Below are positions 31,739 through 43,147 of a DNA stretch of 64,000 nt, piece by piece. A program made the position numbers and the translations under genes. Below the pieces are notes generated by a model. It searched no databases. It was not told the origin of the DNA and saw nothing but the letters and a program-made list of their open reading frames with translations. Numbering within the stretch: the stretch's first letter is position 1; every line of letters starts with the position of its first letter. This DNA comes from Symbiodinium natans (lineage: Eukaryota > Sar > Dinophyceae > Suessiales > Symbiodiniaceae). The stretch is taken from contig CAJNDS010000225.1 of NCBI GenBank assembly GCA_905221605.1, forward strand, positions 801,001 through 865,000, in the 5' to 3' direction.

Positions 31739-32050
31739 CCCGGGGCTCAGGGGCATGGGCTGCGAAGATGTTGCGAGCTTCGTCGTAGCAGATGGCCGTG
31801 ACGAGCATGTCGCAAGACTGTGTGGGGGATTGGCGCAAGCTTGCCCGAAAAGCAAAGCCACTGAGCCGGGTGAGCTTGCCTCAGCCTGGTCCTTTTTGTC
31901 TGCCTTAAAGACGATCTGGAAACTCGTGGGGAACTTAACGGCAACAATCCTCAACGCCGAGCGCTCGCATTGAAACTTTCGAGATAGCCATGACCTGAAG
32001 CCCATTTTTTTCGGCACGTGACCTCAGCTCCAGCAGCTCCACCCCCCGAG
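31739..32050. other. Intron-like spacer
   Basis: Ends in a pyrimidine-rich tract and GACCTCAGCTCCAGCAG, typical of the 3' end of an intron. A frame is open but without clear sense. Confidence 0.4.
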
Positions 32051-32140
32051 GCTCCGAGGGCGCGGCCTCTTTGGCGGAAGCCCTGGGCCGGCTGCCGCAG
32101 CTCCAGGAGCTGCAGCTGGATTTGAGAAACAACCAGCTGG
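32051..32140 (+). CDS. LRR cassette Q1 (90 nt, phase 1-1)
   Basis: A 30-residue RI-like LRR: EGAASLAEALGRLPQLQ followed by the variable core ELQLDLRNNQL. Acceptor CCCCGAG, donor GCCCGG. LRRs of this class bind proteins through the x residues of L-x-x-L-x-L. Joining Q units end to end yields ...NQLG-SEGAA..., the family consensus, which is the best support for these exon limits. Confidence 0.72.
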
Positions 32141-32447
32141 GCCCGGAGCCCCGGTCGGGGTTCGGAATGTAAGACACAGTAAGGGGACAGCTTGGGCTTT
32201 CTTTGTTTGCTCGCGAGTTCGTTGGCTGCTCTTGCGGCAACTCGTGTTCCCTTCGAGCTTTGGGTGACCCGTGACGGTTTGGCTCTCTTGCTCTTGCGAG
32301 GTTTCCCAAGTGGTAAGATTTTTAAAACAGTCCAGCAAGCACTCAACACCTCTCGAGACCTGGAGCCTTGCACCGGTTCCTCTAGCATTCGCGGAGGGAT
32401 GATGGCAAAAATGGCCTTTGAAAAACCTGGGCCGGCCCCGTACGTGA

Positions 32448-32472
32448 GGGGAATGACCCGTTCGCACTCATG
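32448..32472 (+). pseudogene. Exon P, truncated
   Basis: Begins like the full P exons (GGGAATGACCCGTTCGCACTC) but then jumps to TGTTTTGGGAGG. The same deletion is present at 38398, while 42029 has the full exon followed by the same downstream sequence. Confidence 0.5.
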
Positions 32473-34405
32473 TTTTGGGAGGTTTTGGGAGTAGCTTACT
32501 GATCGTCTCCGTGGGCTTGCAGGTGCCGGAGCGGAAGACAAAGCCACTGTTTTCCTTGCCACATCTTTGTTTGTACTGTAGCGCAGTAAACAAGTCTCGA
32601 CAGCGGTCAGTAGAAAATAGCGGTGTCAGAGAAACAAGGGGTGCCGACAACAGCAAAAAGGTGCAGTCCAATCCACTAGCCGTAGACACTCTGCAACTGC
32701 AAACGACAACCAGCAACCAAATTCCATGGGGGGGGGGGGGGGCGGGTGTCATGCAATCACTGCCTGGGTCTCGCATAACCCAGGCCGAACCGATGATGTT
32801 TGCTTGTGGGACGCGGCGCACGCTCCACCTCACCTTATCCTTATACGCGTACTATGCCAACAAAACGACCCCGCCTCCCAAGCGCCCCCTTACACTGGGG
32901 GCCTTGGGGGCCTGGCATCTGCTTTTCAAGGCATGCCGCCTGAAATTTGAAACTTCGACCCAGTGGAGTTTTGGGTCGGTTTTGGGGGAGAGAGCAAACC
33001 CCACATCTCGAACCGAAAAGCAGTGCTTGCTTTCATGGAGTTTGGGGCCGGATTTTGTCTCCCCACCTTGCCCTCACAGCTGTGCAGCTGTGTTACGCCA
33101 TGTTTGCACCTGTTCTGGTTCAGACCTAGGTCGTCTTCAGGTCCAGGTGCTTGCTAGAAACACCTCCCATTCAAGGGCCATCACTTGTCTTCCAGCTTCT
33201 CAAACAAAGGCTGCTTGTTCGGGCTCCTCCACTTAAGAACTTTAAAGCAGGTACACGCCCTGTGCTGCAAGTCTAGAGGTGAAACAACTTGAGCCGTGAA
33301 CCCATGACAGCTTCCCTGAAGTTTTTAAGTGTCGGCCACCATGCCAATTCATCTTGTACGCCAGGGTGGGACCTGGGAGGAATGCGTTGCGTTGATGCCA
33401 GGGCCAGCAATATGTTTTAAAGATTCGGGACTTGTCGTGTGCGATGAAATCGCCAATTTCGATGGTTGGGTTTGGGCAAAGGGCACGTTCCAGTCTCGGA
33501 AGCTTGTTTGTTGTGCTGCGTGCTGCCGTTGCCTTTAACCTCGATATAGAAAGCGCAGGTGCCGAAAAATCGAGGTTTTATTTCAGTCTTAGAGTTCTGA
33601 ACTATCCTCAAGACCGAACCCTCGTGGGCTCTCTTGTGCTGACCCGAAGCCTCCTGGAAGCCTTCAACTTTTGTGCTCGAAACCTTGAGCCCGGGGCCGG
33701 TGCCTTTGTGAGCATTCGCGCGCAAACAGCATGTATAGATGTGGGTGGCTTGCGCGGGTGATGTCTTGGAACATGTCAAGGCCACTTGTCCACCACCTTT
33801 TCAGACAAAGCCGGTTTCGGGGACTCCGTCAGTGTAAAGCAGCAGTGCCGATCGGAGCTTGCACTCTTCAGGTGGGACTTGAACATTTTGAACTTGGAAC
33901 CCTGTATCTGGTGGACGGGGGTCGTAGTTTCTGAGCCCCGGGCATGTTTCAGGAGTATCCGTGGGCCAGGGCTACAGGGAGTCGCATATTATAGTCGCGC
34001 CCTGTACTGGCCAGCGAGTATAGGCTTCACGTAGGTTTCGCCGGGGTGGGGGGAATGCGTTGAGGTCAGGGCCTGCAATTGTTTTAAACGAATTCCTTAG
34101 GGAGGGCTTGCCGTGGGCCACGGCGATGAAATCGCAAAGTTTTGGAAGTTTCGGTGCGGGCAACGGGCGAGCGGCAGTATTCAGAAGGTGTGCTTGTTGT
34201 TCGCTGCGTGCTGCCGCAGCCTCCTACCCCCATGCATGGGAGCCCAGGCGCCCCCAAAAAACCCAAAAAAGCAGTGGGTTTCTGTTACTGCTTGTTCATA
34301 CGAAACTCTTTGCACCCCCTAGAAACCTTAAGAAAAATAGACCCCCCCTCCCCGTCTTAATCGATTCTTTCTCCCCCTATTTAGGGGGGATCGGGCTGCC
34401 TTTAA

Positions 34406-34520
34406 GGCTCCAGGCCGGGCAGTCTTGGGCTTACGGCCTTCAGCCCCTACAGTCTGCTGGCTTAAGGCTACAGGCCCTGGAGCCAGGGTTTCTTAAGTAA
34501 GGCAGGGGCTTATAATTGAG
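34406..34520 (+). repeat. CAGTCT-GGCTTA minisatellite, copy 1
   Basis: Degenerate units of 35-40 bp around GGGCAGTCTTGGGCTTACGG. Also at 40190-40310 (same strand) and 47230-47365 (opposite strand). The ends GGCTCCAGGCC and GGCCCTGGAGCC can pair. Confidence 0.65.
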
Positions 34521-34730
34521 TTCCGGGCTTGGGGTTTTGTTTATACAGATGAGGACAACATTACGGGTGATTCCACTTCAGCACAATTTTGTTGGAGCGT
34601 TGTCAGATCTTTTGAGGCTGAGCCTTAGGTTTGTGCTTAACGCCGAACACTCGCGCACAACATTATAGCCCTGACCTGATGCCCCCTTTTTGCGGCACGT
34701 CAACTTCAGCTCCAGCAGCTCCACCCTGAG

Positions 34731-34820
34731 GCAGCGAGGGCGGGGCCTCTTTGGCGGAAGCCTTGGGCCGGCTGCCGCAGCTCCAGCAGCTGATGCTGGG
34801 TTTCAGCAACAACCAGCTGG
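34731..34820 (+). CDS. LRR cassette Q2 (90 nt, phase 1-1)
   Basis: Same frame as Q1 with core QLMLGFSNNQL. One silent change in the first half (TTG for CTG Leu) and one Ala to Gly, while the core differs at most outward-facing codons. Acceptor CCTGAG, donor GCCCGG. Confidence 0.72.
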
Positions 34821-35384
34821 GCCCGGAGCCCCGGTCGGGGTTCGAATTGAAGACAAGTTCAGGAAAACTTTGGTTTTTTGTTGTCCGACAAAGTCAAAAA
34901 GTGAGGTCCAATCCCAAAAGCCGACCTAGTCGTAGGCACGGCAAACTGCAAACACACAAATCTGTCAGCAGAGAGGCCATTCATTCGACAGCCAAGAATG
35001 ATTCCAGGGGGGCCTGGTGCATGCCGAATCACTGAGGTTTGTGCTTGGCTCCCACCTCTGATATGCTGGTGCTTGTACTGTGCCAAAAAAGAACCCCCCT
35101 TTAAGACTCTTTTGTTGTTTGTTTGCGAGTTCGTCGGCCACTCTTCCCGGCCACCATCGTGGTCCTCTTCGATCTTTGCCGGTGAGAAAAGGCAACTCCC
35201 ACAGATCCGTGGGGTGATTGCCTCTCTTGCTTTTTCCGAGGCTCCTCAGAAGTAACCTAGTCTTCCAAGAGTCCTGGAAGCAATGCTCACTCACGAAATG
35301 GGCCTCGGCCCAATGCCTCTACGAGCATTCGCAGGGTGGAGGCAAGGAAGAGGGCATGTGAAAACCCTGAGCCGGCCACGTGAG

Positions 35385-35451
35385 GGGAATGACCCGTTCG
35401 CACTCAAACTCAAAGCCGCAAGCCGCAACTTGGATGCTCTTCCAAAGAATG
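35385..35451 (+). CDS. Exon P2 (candidate LRR-locus exon)
   Basis: Codes GNDPFALKLKAASRNLDALP after CACGTGAG, ending before GTTTGC. This copy carries Ile to Asn and Ser to Pro relative to P3 and P5. It resembles an LRR-flanking helix, but its phase (0 at entry) does not match the Q cassettes, so its place in the mRNA is unclear. Confidence 0.4.
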
Positions 35452-35474
35452 GTTTGCAGTGATGTTGTGGGTTT

Positions 35475-36130
35475 CTGCAGACCTTGAGAAAGAAGAGGTG
35501 CCGACAAATCCCGTGAGACCTCCCAGAGCTTTTTGGAGCGTTTTAACTTTAGGGTGTCTCAGGGGCTTTTGGGGCCTTTGGGGGGCCTGTTGGTGCCTTT
35601 CAAGCTCTTGAGGCCAAAATCCCGAGAGGAAATAGACTACTCCGAAATAGAAATTCTGCTCGTCTATTTCGCGTGAGACCTCCCGGGGCCTTTTGGGTCT
35701 GAAGTCTTCTGGCCATGGAGCACAGGCCCTAAACAAATCTTCGAAGCAGGAAGCAGGTCCCACAGGTGAAGGGTCAAGGGTTTAGGGTTACCCCCCCCCC
35801 TCTCCCACAGTCCACTGCAATGGCTCTTCTGAGATGTTTAGGGTTTAGGGTGAAGGGTAAAGGGTTTAGGTTTAGGGTGAAGGGTTTAGGGTGAGGGGTA
35901 CAGGGTTTAGGGCTTAGGGTGAAGGGTAAAGTGTTTAGGGTGAAGGGTAAAGGGTTTAGGGTTTAGGGTTCAGGGTCTAAGTATCTGCTAAGTATGTACC
36001 CCCGCCTCCCCCCTCCAACAGTCCGCTGCGATGGCCCTTCTAAGATGTTGAATGGCAACCTCGTCGATGCCAGAAAGAGGTACATAAAGAGAGGTACATG
36101 ATTCACTCTCCTCCTTGACCATTACGTGTC
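35475..36130 (+). repeat. Module A copy 1 with internal telomere-like tract
   Basis: About 650 bp, also at 37463-38120 and 40943-41620 with few differences. It has a possible short exon (LEKEEVPTNP after GCAG, before GTGAGA) at its left, a poly-C tract and degenerate TTTAGGG/GTGAAGGG words at 35840-35975. Minus-strand frames of 60-118 residues recur in every copy by descent. Confidence 0.85.
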
Positions 36131-36144
36131 CATGTCTGCCGGCT

Positions 36145-36480
36145 TTGGGGGCGAGGTAAAGCAAACCCCGCATCTAAAAGTGTGAGGTTTGCTGCGAGTG
36201 GCAGCCCAGCTGTTTGTGTGTACGACCCCGAGAAACCTGAAGACTGAATCATGACTGACCCTCTGGGTGACTCCCAGGCCTTGAACCCCTGTGACTACCA
36301 GAAACTTGGCCCGAAACCGCGCCCCGCAAGGCCGCGCGCGTTTCTACAGACAGCTGGTTTCTAAATCGGAAGAGACCGCTTCAGCTATGAACCGTTTGTG
36401 AAGACCCAACACCCCAGGGACCAAATTAAATGATGAACGCGGAAAAAACCTTGTTTCTAAACTGGAAGAAACCAGCTTAG
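36145..36480 (+). repeat. Module C copy 1
   Basis: Near-identical to 42580-42900 (for example GAAACTTGGCCCGAAACCGC). No coding sense seen. Confidence 0.8.
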
Positions 36481-36548
36481 CTATGTAGCCCTGACCTGAT
36501 GCCCCCTTTTCCGGCACGTGACCTCAGCTCCAGCAGCTCCACCCTGAG

Positions 36549-36638
36549 GCAGCGAGGGCGCGGCCTCTTTGGCGGAAGCCCTGGGCCGGCTGCCGCAGCT
36601 CCAGCAGCTGGAGCTGAATTTGCGAAGCAACCAGCTGG
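36549..36638 (+). CDS. LRR cassette Q3 (90 nt, phase 1-1)
   Basis: Core QLELNLRSNQL in the same invariant frame. Acceptor CCTGAG, donor GCCCGG. The intron sequence right after the donor is identical to the other cassettes. Confidence 0.72.
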
Positions 36639-36976
36639 GCCCGGAGCCCCGGTCGGGGTTCGAATTGAAGACAATATAAGGAAAGCTTAGGTTTTTTGTT
36701 GTTTGTTTGCGAGTTCGTCGGCCACTCTTCCCGGCCACCATCGTGGTCCTCTTCGATCTTCTGCCCGGTGAGAAAAGGCAACTCCCATAGATCCGTGGGG
36801 TGATTGCCTCTCTTGCTTTGTGCGAGGCTCCTCAGGTGGTAACTTACGTAGTCTTCTAAGAGTCCTGGAAGCAATGCTCACTCTCGAAATGGGCCTCGGC
36901 CCAGTGCCTCTACGAGCATTCGCAGAGGGTGGAGGCAAGGAACGGGCATGTGAAAACCCTGAGCCGGCCACGTGAG

Positions 36977-37043
36977 GGGAATGACCCGTTCGCACTCAAA
37001 CTCAAAGCCGCAAGCCGCATCTTGGATGCTCTTTCAAAGAATG
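36977..37043 (+). CDS. Exon P3 (candidate LRR-locus exon)
   Basis: Codes GNDPFALKLKAASRILDALS, 67 nt, donor GTTTGT. Same as P5. Confidence 0.42.
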
Positions 37044-37141
37044 GTTTGTAGCTGGGTTGGTGTGGGAGCCCTAAAAACATCCTAAACACGCGTTTTGCTT
37101 TCGAAAAACCTCCAGAGAAGCCTCTTGGGACCCAGGAAAGG

Positions 37142-37434
37142 GAGCATCATGAGCATCAGCGGCCTCCCCCAGGTCGCGCAAAAACCCCCCTAAACACGCC
37201 GATTATACGTGCTTGAACGCTTGCGTGCCCACGAAACCCCCAAAAGCAAGACCCCGAATGCCTTTAAGGGCACTCGGGGTCCTGCTGTTCGGGTGTTTTG
37301 TAGGCATGAAGCCGTTCGAGCGCGTAAAATGAGCGATTTTAGGGGTGTTTTTACGTGAACCCACAAAACGCTAGGTATTTACGAGGTTTCCTCCTCTTGA
37401 GAACCACCCCCAAAAAAGCATCATGAGCATCAGC
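37142..37434 (+). repeat. Segment bounded by minisatellite core words
   Basis: GAGCATCATGAGCATCAGC at 37142-37160 and AGCATCATGAGCATCAGC at 37417-37434 match the core of the 54.6-58.6 kb array. Each is preceded by a related CCTCTTG-rich stretch. The segment is absent from the equivalent place in U1 and U3, so it looks inserted or expanded. Confidence 0.7.
37250..37281 (+). other. Short hairpin
   Basis: GACCCCGAATGCC pairs with GGGCACTCGGGGTC around a TTTAA loop, one mismatch. Lies inside the segment above. Role unknown. Confidence 0.5.
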
Positions 37435-37462
37435 TGGGTCTTTGGGCCGTGGGCCCGAAGGC

Positions 37463-38120
37463 CCTGCAGACCTTGAGAAAAAAGAGGTGCCGACAAATCC
37501 CGTGAGACCTCCCAGAGCCTTCTGGAGCGTTTTAACTCTAGGGTGTCTCAGGGGCTTTTGGGGCCTTTGGGGGGCCTGTTGGTGCCTTTCAAGCTCTTGA
37601 GGCCAAAATCCCGAGAGGAAATAGACTACTCCGAAATAGAAATTCTGCTCGTCTATTTCGCGTGAGACCTCCCGGGGCCTTTTGGGTCTGAAGTCTTCTG
37701 GCCATGGAGCACAGGCCCTAAACAAATCTTCGAAGCAGGAAGCAGGTCCCACAGGTGAAGGGTCAAGGGTTTAGGGTTACCCCCCCCCCCTCTCCCACAG
37801 TCCACTGCAATGTCTCTTCTGAGATGTTTAGGGTTTAGGGTGAAGGGTAAAGGGTTTAGGTTTAGGGTGAAGGGTTTAGGGTGAGGGGTACAGGGTTTAG
37901 GGCTTAGGGTGAAGGGTAAAGTGTTTAGGGTGAAGGGTAAAGGGTTTAGGGTTTAGGGTTCAGGGTCTAAGTATCTGCTAAGTATGTACCCCCCCTCCCC
38001 CCTCCAACAGTCCGCTGCGATGGCCCTTCTAAGATGTTGAATGGCAACCTCGTCGATGCCAGAAAGAGGTACATAAAGAGAGGTACATGATTCACTCTCC
38101 TCCTTGTCCATTACGTGTCC
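37463..38120 (+). repeat. Module A copy 2
   Basis: See 35475. Its left boundary is different: it joins the segment ending at 37434 in place of exon P. Confidence 0.85.
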
Positions 38121-40189
38121 ATGTCTCACTCCCGAGACCCCAGCTGCTCGTAGAAGTGACGGCGGATCCCTAGACCCTAAACCTTGAGATGTGAAGGGTT
38201 TGCGGGGCTAAGAAAGCTATTCCAAATCTGTCAGCAGAGTGGCCAATCACTTGACGTCCAAAAATGATTCCAGGGGCGGCTCGTGCAGTCACTGCCTTCC
38301 TCGCATCCCATGCCGAACCATACCGGTTCCTCTAGCATTCGCGGAGGGATGATGGCAAAAATGGCCTTTGAAAAACCTGGGCCGGCCCCGTACGTGAGGG
38401 GAATGACCCGTTCGCACTCATGTTTTGGGAGGTTTTGGGAGTAGCTTACTGATCGTCTCCGTGGGCTTGCAGGTGCCGGAGCGGAAGACAAAGCCACTGT
38501 TTTCCTGGCCACATCTTGTTTGTACTGTAGCGCACTAAACAAGTCTCGACAGCGGTCAGTAGAAAATAGCGTTGTCAGAGAAACAAAGGGTGCCGACAAC
38601 AGCAAAAACGTGCAGTCCAATCCACTTGCTGTAGACACTCTGCAACTGCAAACGACACCCAGCAACCAAATTCCATGGGGGGGGGGGGGGGGGGGTGTCA
38701 TGCAGTCACTGCCTGGGTCTCGCATAGCCCAAGCCGAACCGATGATGTTTGCTTGTGGGACGCGGCGCACGCTCCACCTCACCTTATCCTTATACGTGTA
38801 CTATGCCAACAAAACGACCCCGCCTCCCAAGCGCCCCCTTACACTGGGGGTTTGGGGGCCTGGCATCTGCTTTTCAAGGCATGCCGCCTGAAATTTGAAG
38901 CTTCCCCGCATCTCGAACCGAGAAACAGTGCTTGCTTTCATGGAGTTTGGGGCCGGATTTTGTCTCCCCACCTTGCCCTCACAGCTGTGCAGCTGTGTTA
39001 CGCCATGTTTGCACCTGTTCTGGTTCAGACCTAGGTCGTCTTCAGGTCCAGGTGCTTGCTAGAAACACCTCCCATTCAAGGGCCATCACTTGTCTTCCAG
39101 AGCTTTAAAGCAGGTACATGCCCTGTGCTGCAAGTCTAGACGTGAAACAGCTTGAGCCGTGAACTCTGTATATATTTGGTTCCCATGACAGCTTCTTGTA
39201 CGCCAGGGTGGGACCTGGGAGGAATGCGTTGCGTTGATGTCAGGGCCTGCAATACGTTTTAAAGATTCGGGACTTGTCGTGTGCGATGAAATCGCCAGTT
39301 TCGATGATTGGGTTTGGGCAAAGGGCACGTTCCAGTCTCGGAAGCTTGTTTGTTGTGCTGCGTGCTGCTGTTGCCTCCAACCTCGATATAGAAAGCGCAG
39401 GTGCCGAAAATCCAGGTTTTATGAGTTCTGAACTATCCTCAAGACCGAACCCTCGTGGGCTCTCTTGTGCTGACCCGAAGCCTCCTGGAAGCCTTCAACT
39501 TTTGTGCTCGAAACCTTGAGCCCGGGGCCGGTGCCTTTGTGAGCGCGCAAAGAGCATGTATAGATGTGGGTGGCTTGCGCGGGTTATGTCTTGGAGCATG
39601 TCAAGGCCACTTGCCCACCACCTTTTCAGACAAAGCCGGTTTCGGGGGCTCCGTCAGTGTAAAGCAGCAGTGCCGATCGGAGCTTGCACTCTTCAGGTCA
39701 TGTTTCTGGAGTACCCGTGGGCCAGGGCTACAGGGAGTCGCATATTGTAGTCGCGCCCTGTACTGGCCAGTGAGTATAGGTTTCACGTAGGTTTCGCCGG
39801 GGTGGGGGGAATGCGTTGAGGTCAGGGCCTGCAATTGCTTTAAACGAATTCCTTAGGGAGGGCTTGTCGTGGGCCACGGCGATGAAATCGCAAAGTTTTG
39901 GAAGTTTCGGTGCGGGCAACGGGCGAGCGGCAGTATTCAGAAGGTTTGCTTGTTGTTCGCTGCGTGCTGCCGCAGCCTCCTACCCCCATGCGGGAGCCCA
40001 GGCGCCCCCAAAAAACCCAAAAAAGCAGTGGGTTTCTGTTACTGCTTGTTCATACGAAACTCTTTGCACCCCCTAGAAACCTTAAGAATGAAGAGTGACA
40101 CAATGTTGACCTCGTTTTGAAAAATCAAACCCCCCTCCCCGTCTTAATCGATTCTTTCTCCCCCTATTTAGGGGGGATCGGGCTGCCTT

Positions 40190-40310
40190 TAAGGCTCCAG
40201 GCCGGGCAGTCTTGGGCTTACGGCCTTCAGCCCCTACAGTCTGCTGGCTTAAGGCTACAGGCCCTGGAGCCAGGGTTTCTTAAGTAAGGCAGGGGCTTAT
40301 AATTGAGTTC
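40190..40310 (+). repeat. CAGTCT-GGCTTA minisatellite, copy 2
   Basis: Identical in order to 34406-34520 within the duplicated unit. Confidence 0.65.
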
Positions 40311-40534
40311 CGGGCTTGGGGTTTTGTTTATACAGATGAGGACAACATTACGGGTGATTCCACTTCAGCACAATTTTGTTGGAGCGTTGTCAGATCTTTT
40401 GAGGCTGAGCCTTAGGTTTGTGCTTAACGCCGAACACTCGCGCACAACATTATAGCCCTGACCTGATGCCCCCCCCCCCCCCCCCCGCTTTTTTTCGGCA
40501 CGTCAACTTCAGCTCCAGCAGCTCCACCCCCGAG

Positions 40535-40624
40535 GCCCCGAGGGCGCGGCCTCTTTGGCGGAAGCCCTGGGCCGGCTGCCGCAGCTCCAGCTCCTGGAGC
40601 TGGCTTTCGGCAAAAGCCGGCTGG
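40535..40624 (+). CDS. LRR cassette Q4 (90 nt, phase 1-1)
   Basis: Core LLELAFGKSRL, the most divergent of the five, although the unit around it is a recent copy of U1 that carries Q2. Acceptor CCCCGAG, donor GCCCGG. Confidence 0.72.
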
Positions 40625-40850
40625 GCCCGGAGCCCCGGTCGGGGTTCGAATTTAAGACAATATAAGACAATATAAGGAAAGCTTTGGTTTTTTGTTGTTT
40701 GTTTGCGAGTTCGTCGGCCACTCTTCCCGGCCACCATCGTGGTCCTCTTCGATCTTCTGCCCGGTGAGAAAAGGCAACTCCCACAGATCCGTGAGGTGAT
40801 TGCCTCTTTTAGGAACAGGGCATGTGAAAACCCTCAGCCGGCCCTGTGAG

Positions 40851-40917
40851 GGGAATGACCCGTTCGCACTCAAACTCAAAGCCGCAAGCCGCATCTTGGA
40901 TGCTCTTTCAAAGAACG
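40851..40917 (+). CDS. Exon P5 (candidate LRR-locus exon)
   Basis: Same peptide as P3 (GNDPFALKLKAASRILDALS), with a silent AAT to AAC before the donor. Confidence 0.42.
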
Positions 40918-42028
40918 GTTTGTAGTGACATTGTGGGTTTCTGCAGACCTTGAGAAAAAAGAGGTGCCGACAAATCCCGTGAGACCTCCCAGAGCCTTTT
41001 GGAGCGTTTTAACTTTAGGGTGTCTCAGGGGCTTTTGGGGCCTTTGGGGGGCCTGTTGGTGCCTTTCAAGCTCTTGAGGCCAAAATCCCGAGAGGAAATA
41101 GACTACTCCGAAATGGAAATTCTGCTCGTCTATTTCGCGTGAGACCTCCCGGGGCCTTTTGGGTCTGAAGTCTTCTGGCCATGGAGCACAGGCCCTAAAC
41201 AAATCTTCGAAGCAGGAAGCAGGTCCCACAGGTGAAGGGTCAAGGGTTTAGGGTTACCCCCCCCCCTCTCCCACAGTCCACTGCAATGTCTCTTCTGAGA
41301 TGTTTAGGGTTTAGGGTGAAGGGTAAAGGGTTTAGGTTTAGGGTGAAGGGTTTAGGGTGAGGGGTACAGGGTTTAGGGCTTAGGCTGAAGGGTAAAGTGT
41401 TTAGGGTGAAGGGTAAAGGGTTTAGGGTTTAGGGTTCAGGGTCTAAGTATCTGCTAAGTATGTACCCCCCCTCCCCCCTCCAACAGTCCGCTGCGATGGC
41501 CCTTCTAAGATGTTGAATGGCAACCTCGTCGATGCCAGAAAGAGGTACATAAAGAGAGGTACATGATTCACTCTCCTCCTTGTCCATTACGTGTCCATGT
41601 CTCACTCCCGAGACCCCGGCTGCTCGTAGAAGTGACGGCGGATCCCTAGACCCTAAACCGGGAAACCCTGAAAGCGGGGTTAAAGCCACAGTGGTGCGCG
41701 TGGACAGGAAAAAAATGGGACGGGGTTAAGATGTGAAGGGTTTGGGGGGCTAAGAAAGCTATTCCAAATCTGTCAGCAGATGCCAATCACTTGACATCCA
41801 AACATGATTCCAGGGGCGGCTCGTGCAGTCACTGCCTTCCTCGCATCCCATGTCCCATGCCGAACCACTGAGGTTTGTGAGGTTTGTCCTTTGCTCCCAC
41901 CTCACCTTGTATGCTTGTGCCTACAACACCTCTCGAGACCTGGAGCCGTGAGCCGGTGCCTCTAGCATTCGCGGAGGGATGGCGGCAAAAATGGCCTTTG
42001 AAAAGCCTGGGCCGGCCCCGTACGTGAG

Positions 42029-42098
42029 GGGAATGACCCGTTCGCACTCAAACGCAAAGTCGCAGGCCGCCGCATCTTGGACGCCCTTTCAAAGAATG
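42029..42098 (+). CDS. Exon P6 (candidate LRR-locus exon)
   Basis: Full-length variant GNDPFALKRKVAGRRILDAL, one codon longer, then GGTTTTGGG. The sequence downstream matches what follows the truncated P exons. Confidence 0.38.
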
Positions 42099-42579
42099 GT
42101 TTTGGGATGTTTTGGGAGGTTTTGGGAGTAGCTTACTGATCGTCTGCGTGGGCTTGCAGGTGCCGGAGCGGTAGACAAAGCCATCTTGTTTATAGCATTT
42201 AGCAAGTCTCGACAGGAACAGTGTTGTCAGCATTTTTTGCGGAGCTTGAGACAAGAGGGGGTCCGCAAAACCTAAAAGTGCGGGCCGGGTGCCTGCACTT
42301 GCTTGAAAAGGCTTTCTTTAGGCAGTGCTTGTTGCGGCGTGCTGCCGGGCCCACCAAACGTCCATGGGTTTCTGTACTGTTTGTTTGTACGACGTGTCCC
42401 TCTGCCGAAAAAGAACCCTCCCTCCCACCCCCGCTTCCCAAGCGCCAGCCGAGAAGCGGGGAATGCTTTGAAGGAGTCTTGGGCCCCACACTTGGGAGAC
42501 AGCAAGCAAAATAAAGCAAACCCCGCATCTCGAGCCAAAAAGGAGGGCTTGCTGTGATGGAGTTTTTGGGGGCCGGCTT

Positions 42580-42900
42580 TGGGGGGCAAGGCAAACCTCG
42601 CATCTCGAACCGAAAAGCGGGGCTTGCTGCGAGTGGCAGCCCAGGTGCCCAAAGCAACGGTGGGTTGCTGTTTGTGTGTATGACCCCTATAAGCCTGAAG
42701 ACTGCATCATGGTTGACCCTCTGGGGGACTCCCAGGCCTTGAACCCCCGTGACTACCAGAAACTTGGCCCGAAACCGCGCCCCGCAAGGCCGCGCGCGTT
42801 TCTACAGACATCTGGTTTCTAAATCGGAAGAAACCGCTTCAGCTATGAACCGTTTGTGAAGACCCAACACCCCAGGGACCAAAGGATGAACGCGCAAAAA
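42580..42900 (+). repeat. Module C copy 2
   Basis: Partner of 36145-36480. The sequence between module A copy 3 and here (41620-42580) is specific to this unit and shows no gene. Confidence 0.8.
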
Positions 42901-43147
42901 AATCTTGTTTCTAAACTGAAAGAAACCACCTCAGCCATGCATCATTGTAAAGACCAATACAAAGGGGCTCAAGGATGGACGCGCACGTTTCTAAAAAATC
43001 GCGTTTAAAAAAACTGGAAGAAGCCACCTTAGCTATGAATCGTTTGTGGCAAGTCAGCGCCGAACACTCGCGCACAACATTATAGCCCTGACCTGATGCC
43101 CCCTTTTTTCGGCACGTCAACTTCAGCTCCAGCAGCTCCACCCTGAG

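Larger units (their letters stand above)
32330..36130 (+). repeat. Segmental duplication unit U1
   Basis: Near-identical to 38320-41620 over long stretches (for example 32510-33240 against 38460-39110) with indels. Carries truncated exon P (32448), Q2, P2 and module A. Nested G12 and telomere-like tracts differ in length between units. Confidence 0.85.
38320..41620 (+). repeat. Segmental duplication unit U3
   Basis: Copy of U1 with a shorter middle: about 100-bp and smaller deletions near 38905, 39110 and 39700. Carries truncated P (38398), Q4, P5 and module A copy 3 (40943-41620). G and C homopolymers have changed length (G17 at 38678, C18 at 40470). Confidence 0.85.

Noticed and set aside
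32475-33236. 254-residue open frame inside unit U1
   Set aside because: It is broken in the near-identical unit U3 by small indels and runs through a G12 homopolymer; no domain sense.
35410-35763. Minus-strand frame of 118 residues, also at 37351-37752 and 40876-41229
   Set aside because: The three copies are nearly identical DNA, so shared openness is descent; no motif, and it overlaps the possible plus-strand exon LEKEEVPTNP.
36010-36173. Minus-strand peptide with LSGIDEVAIQHLRRAIAADC in module A
   Set aside because: Reads somewhat protein-like and recurs in three copies, but strand is against the locus and no partner exons were found; left unannotated.
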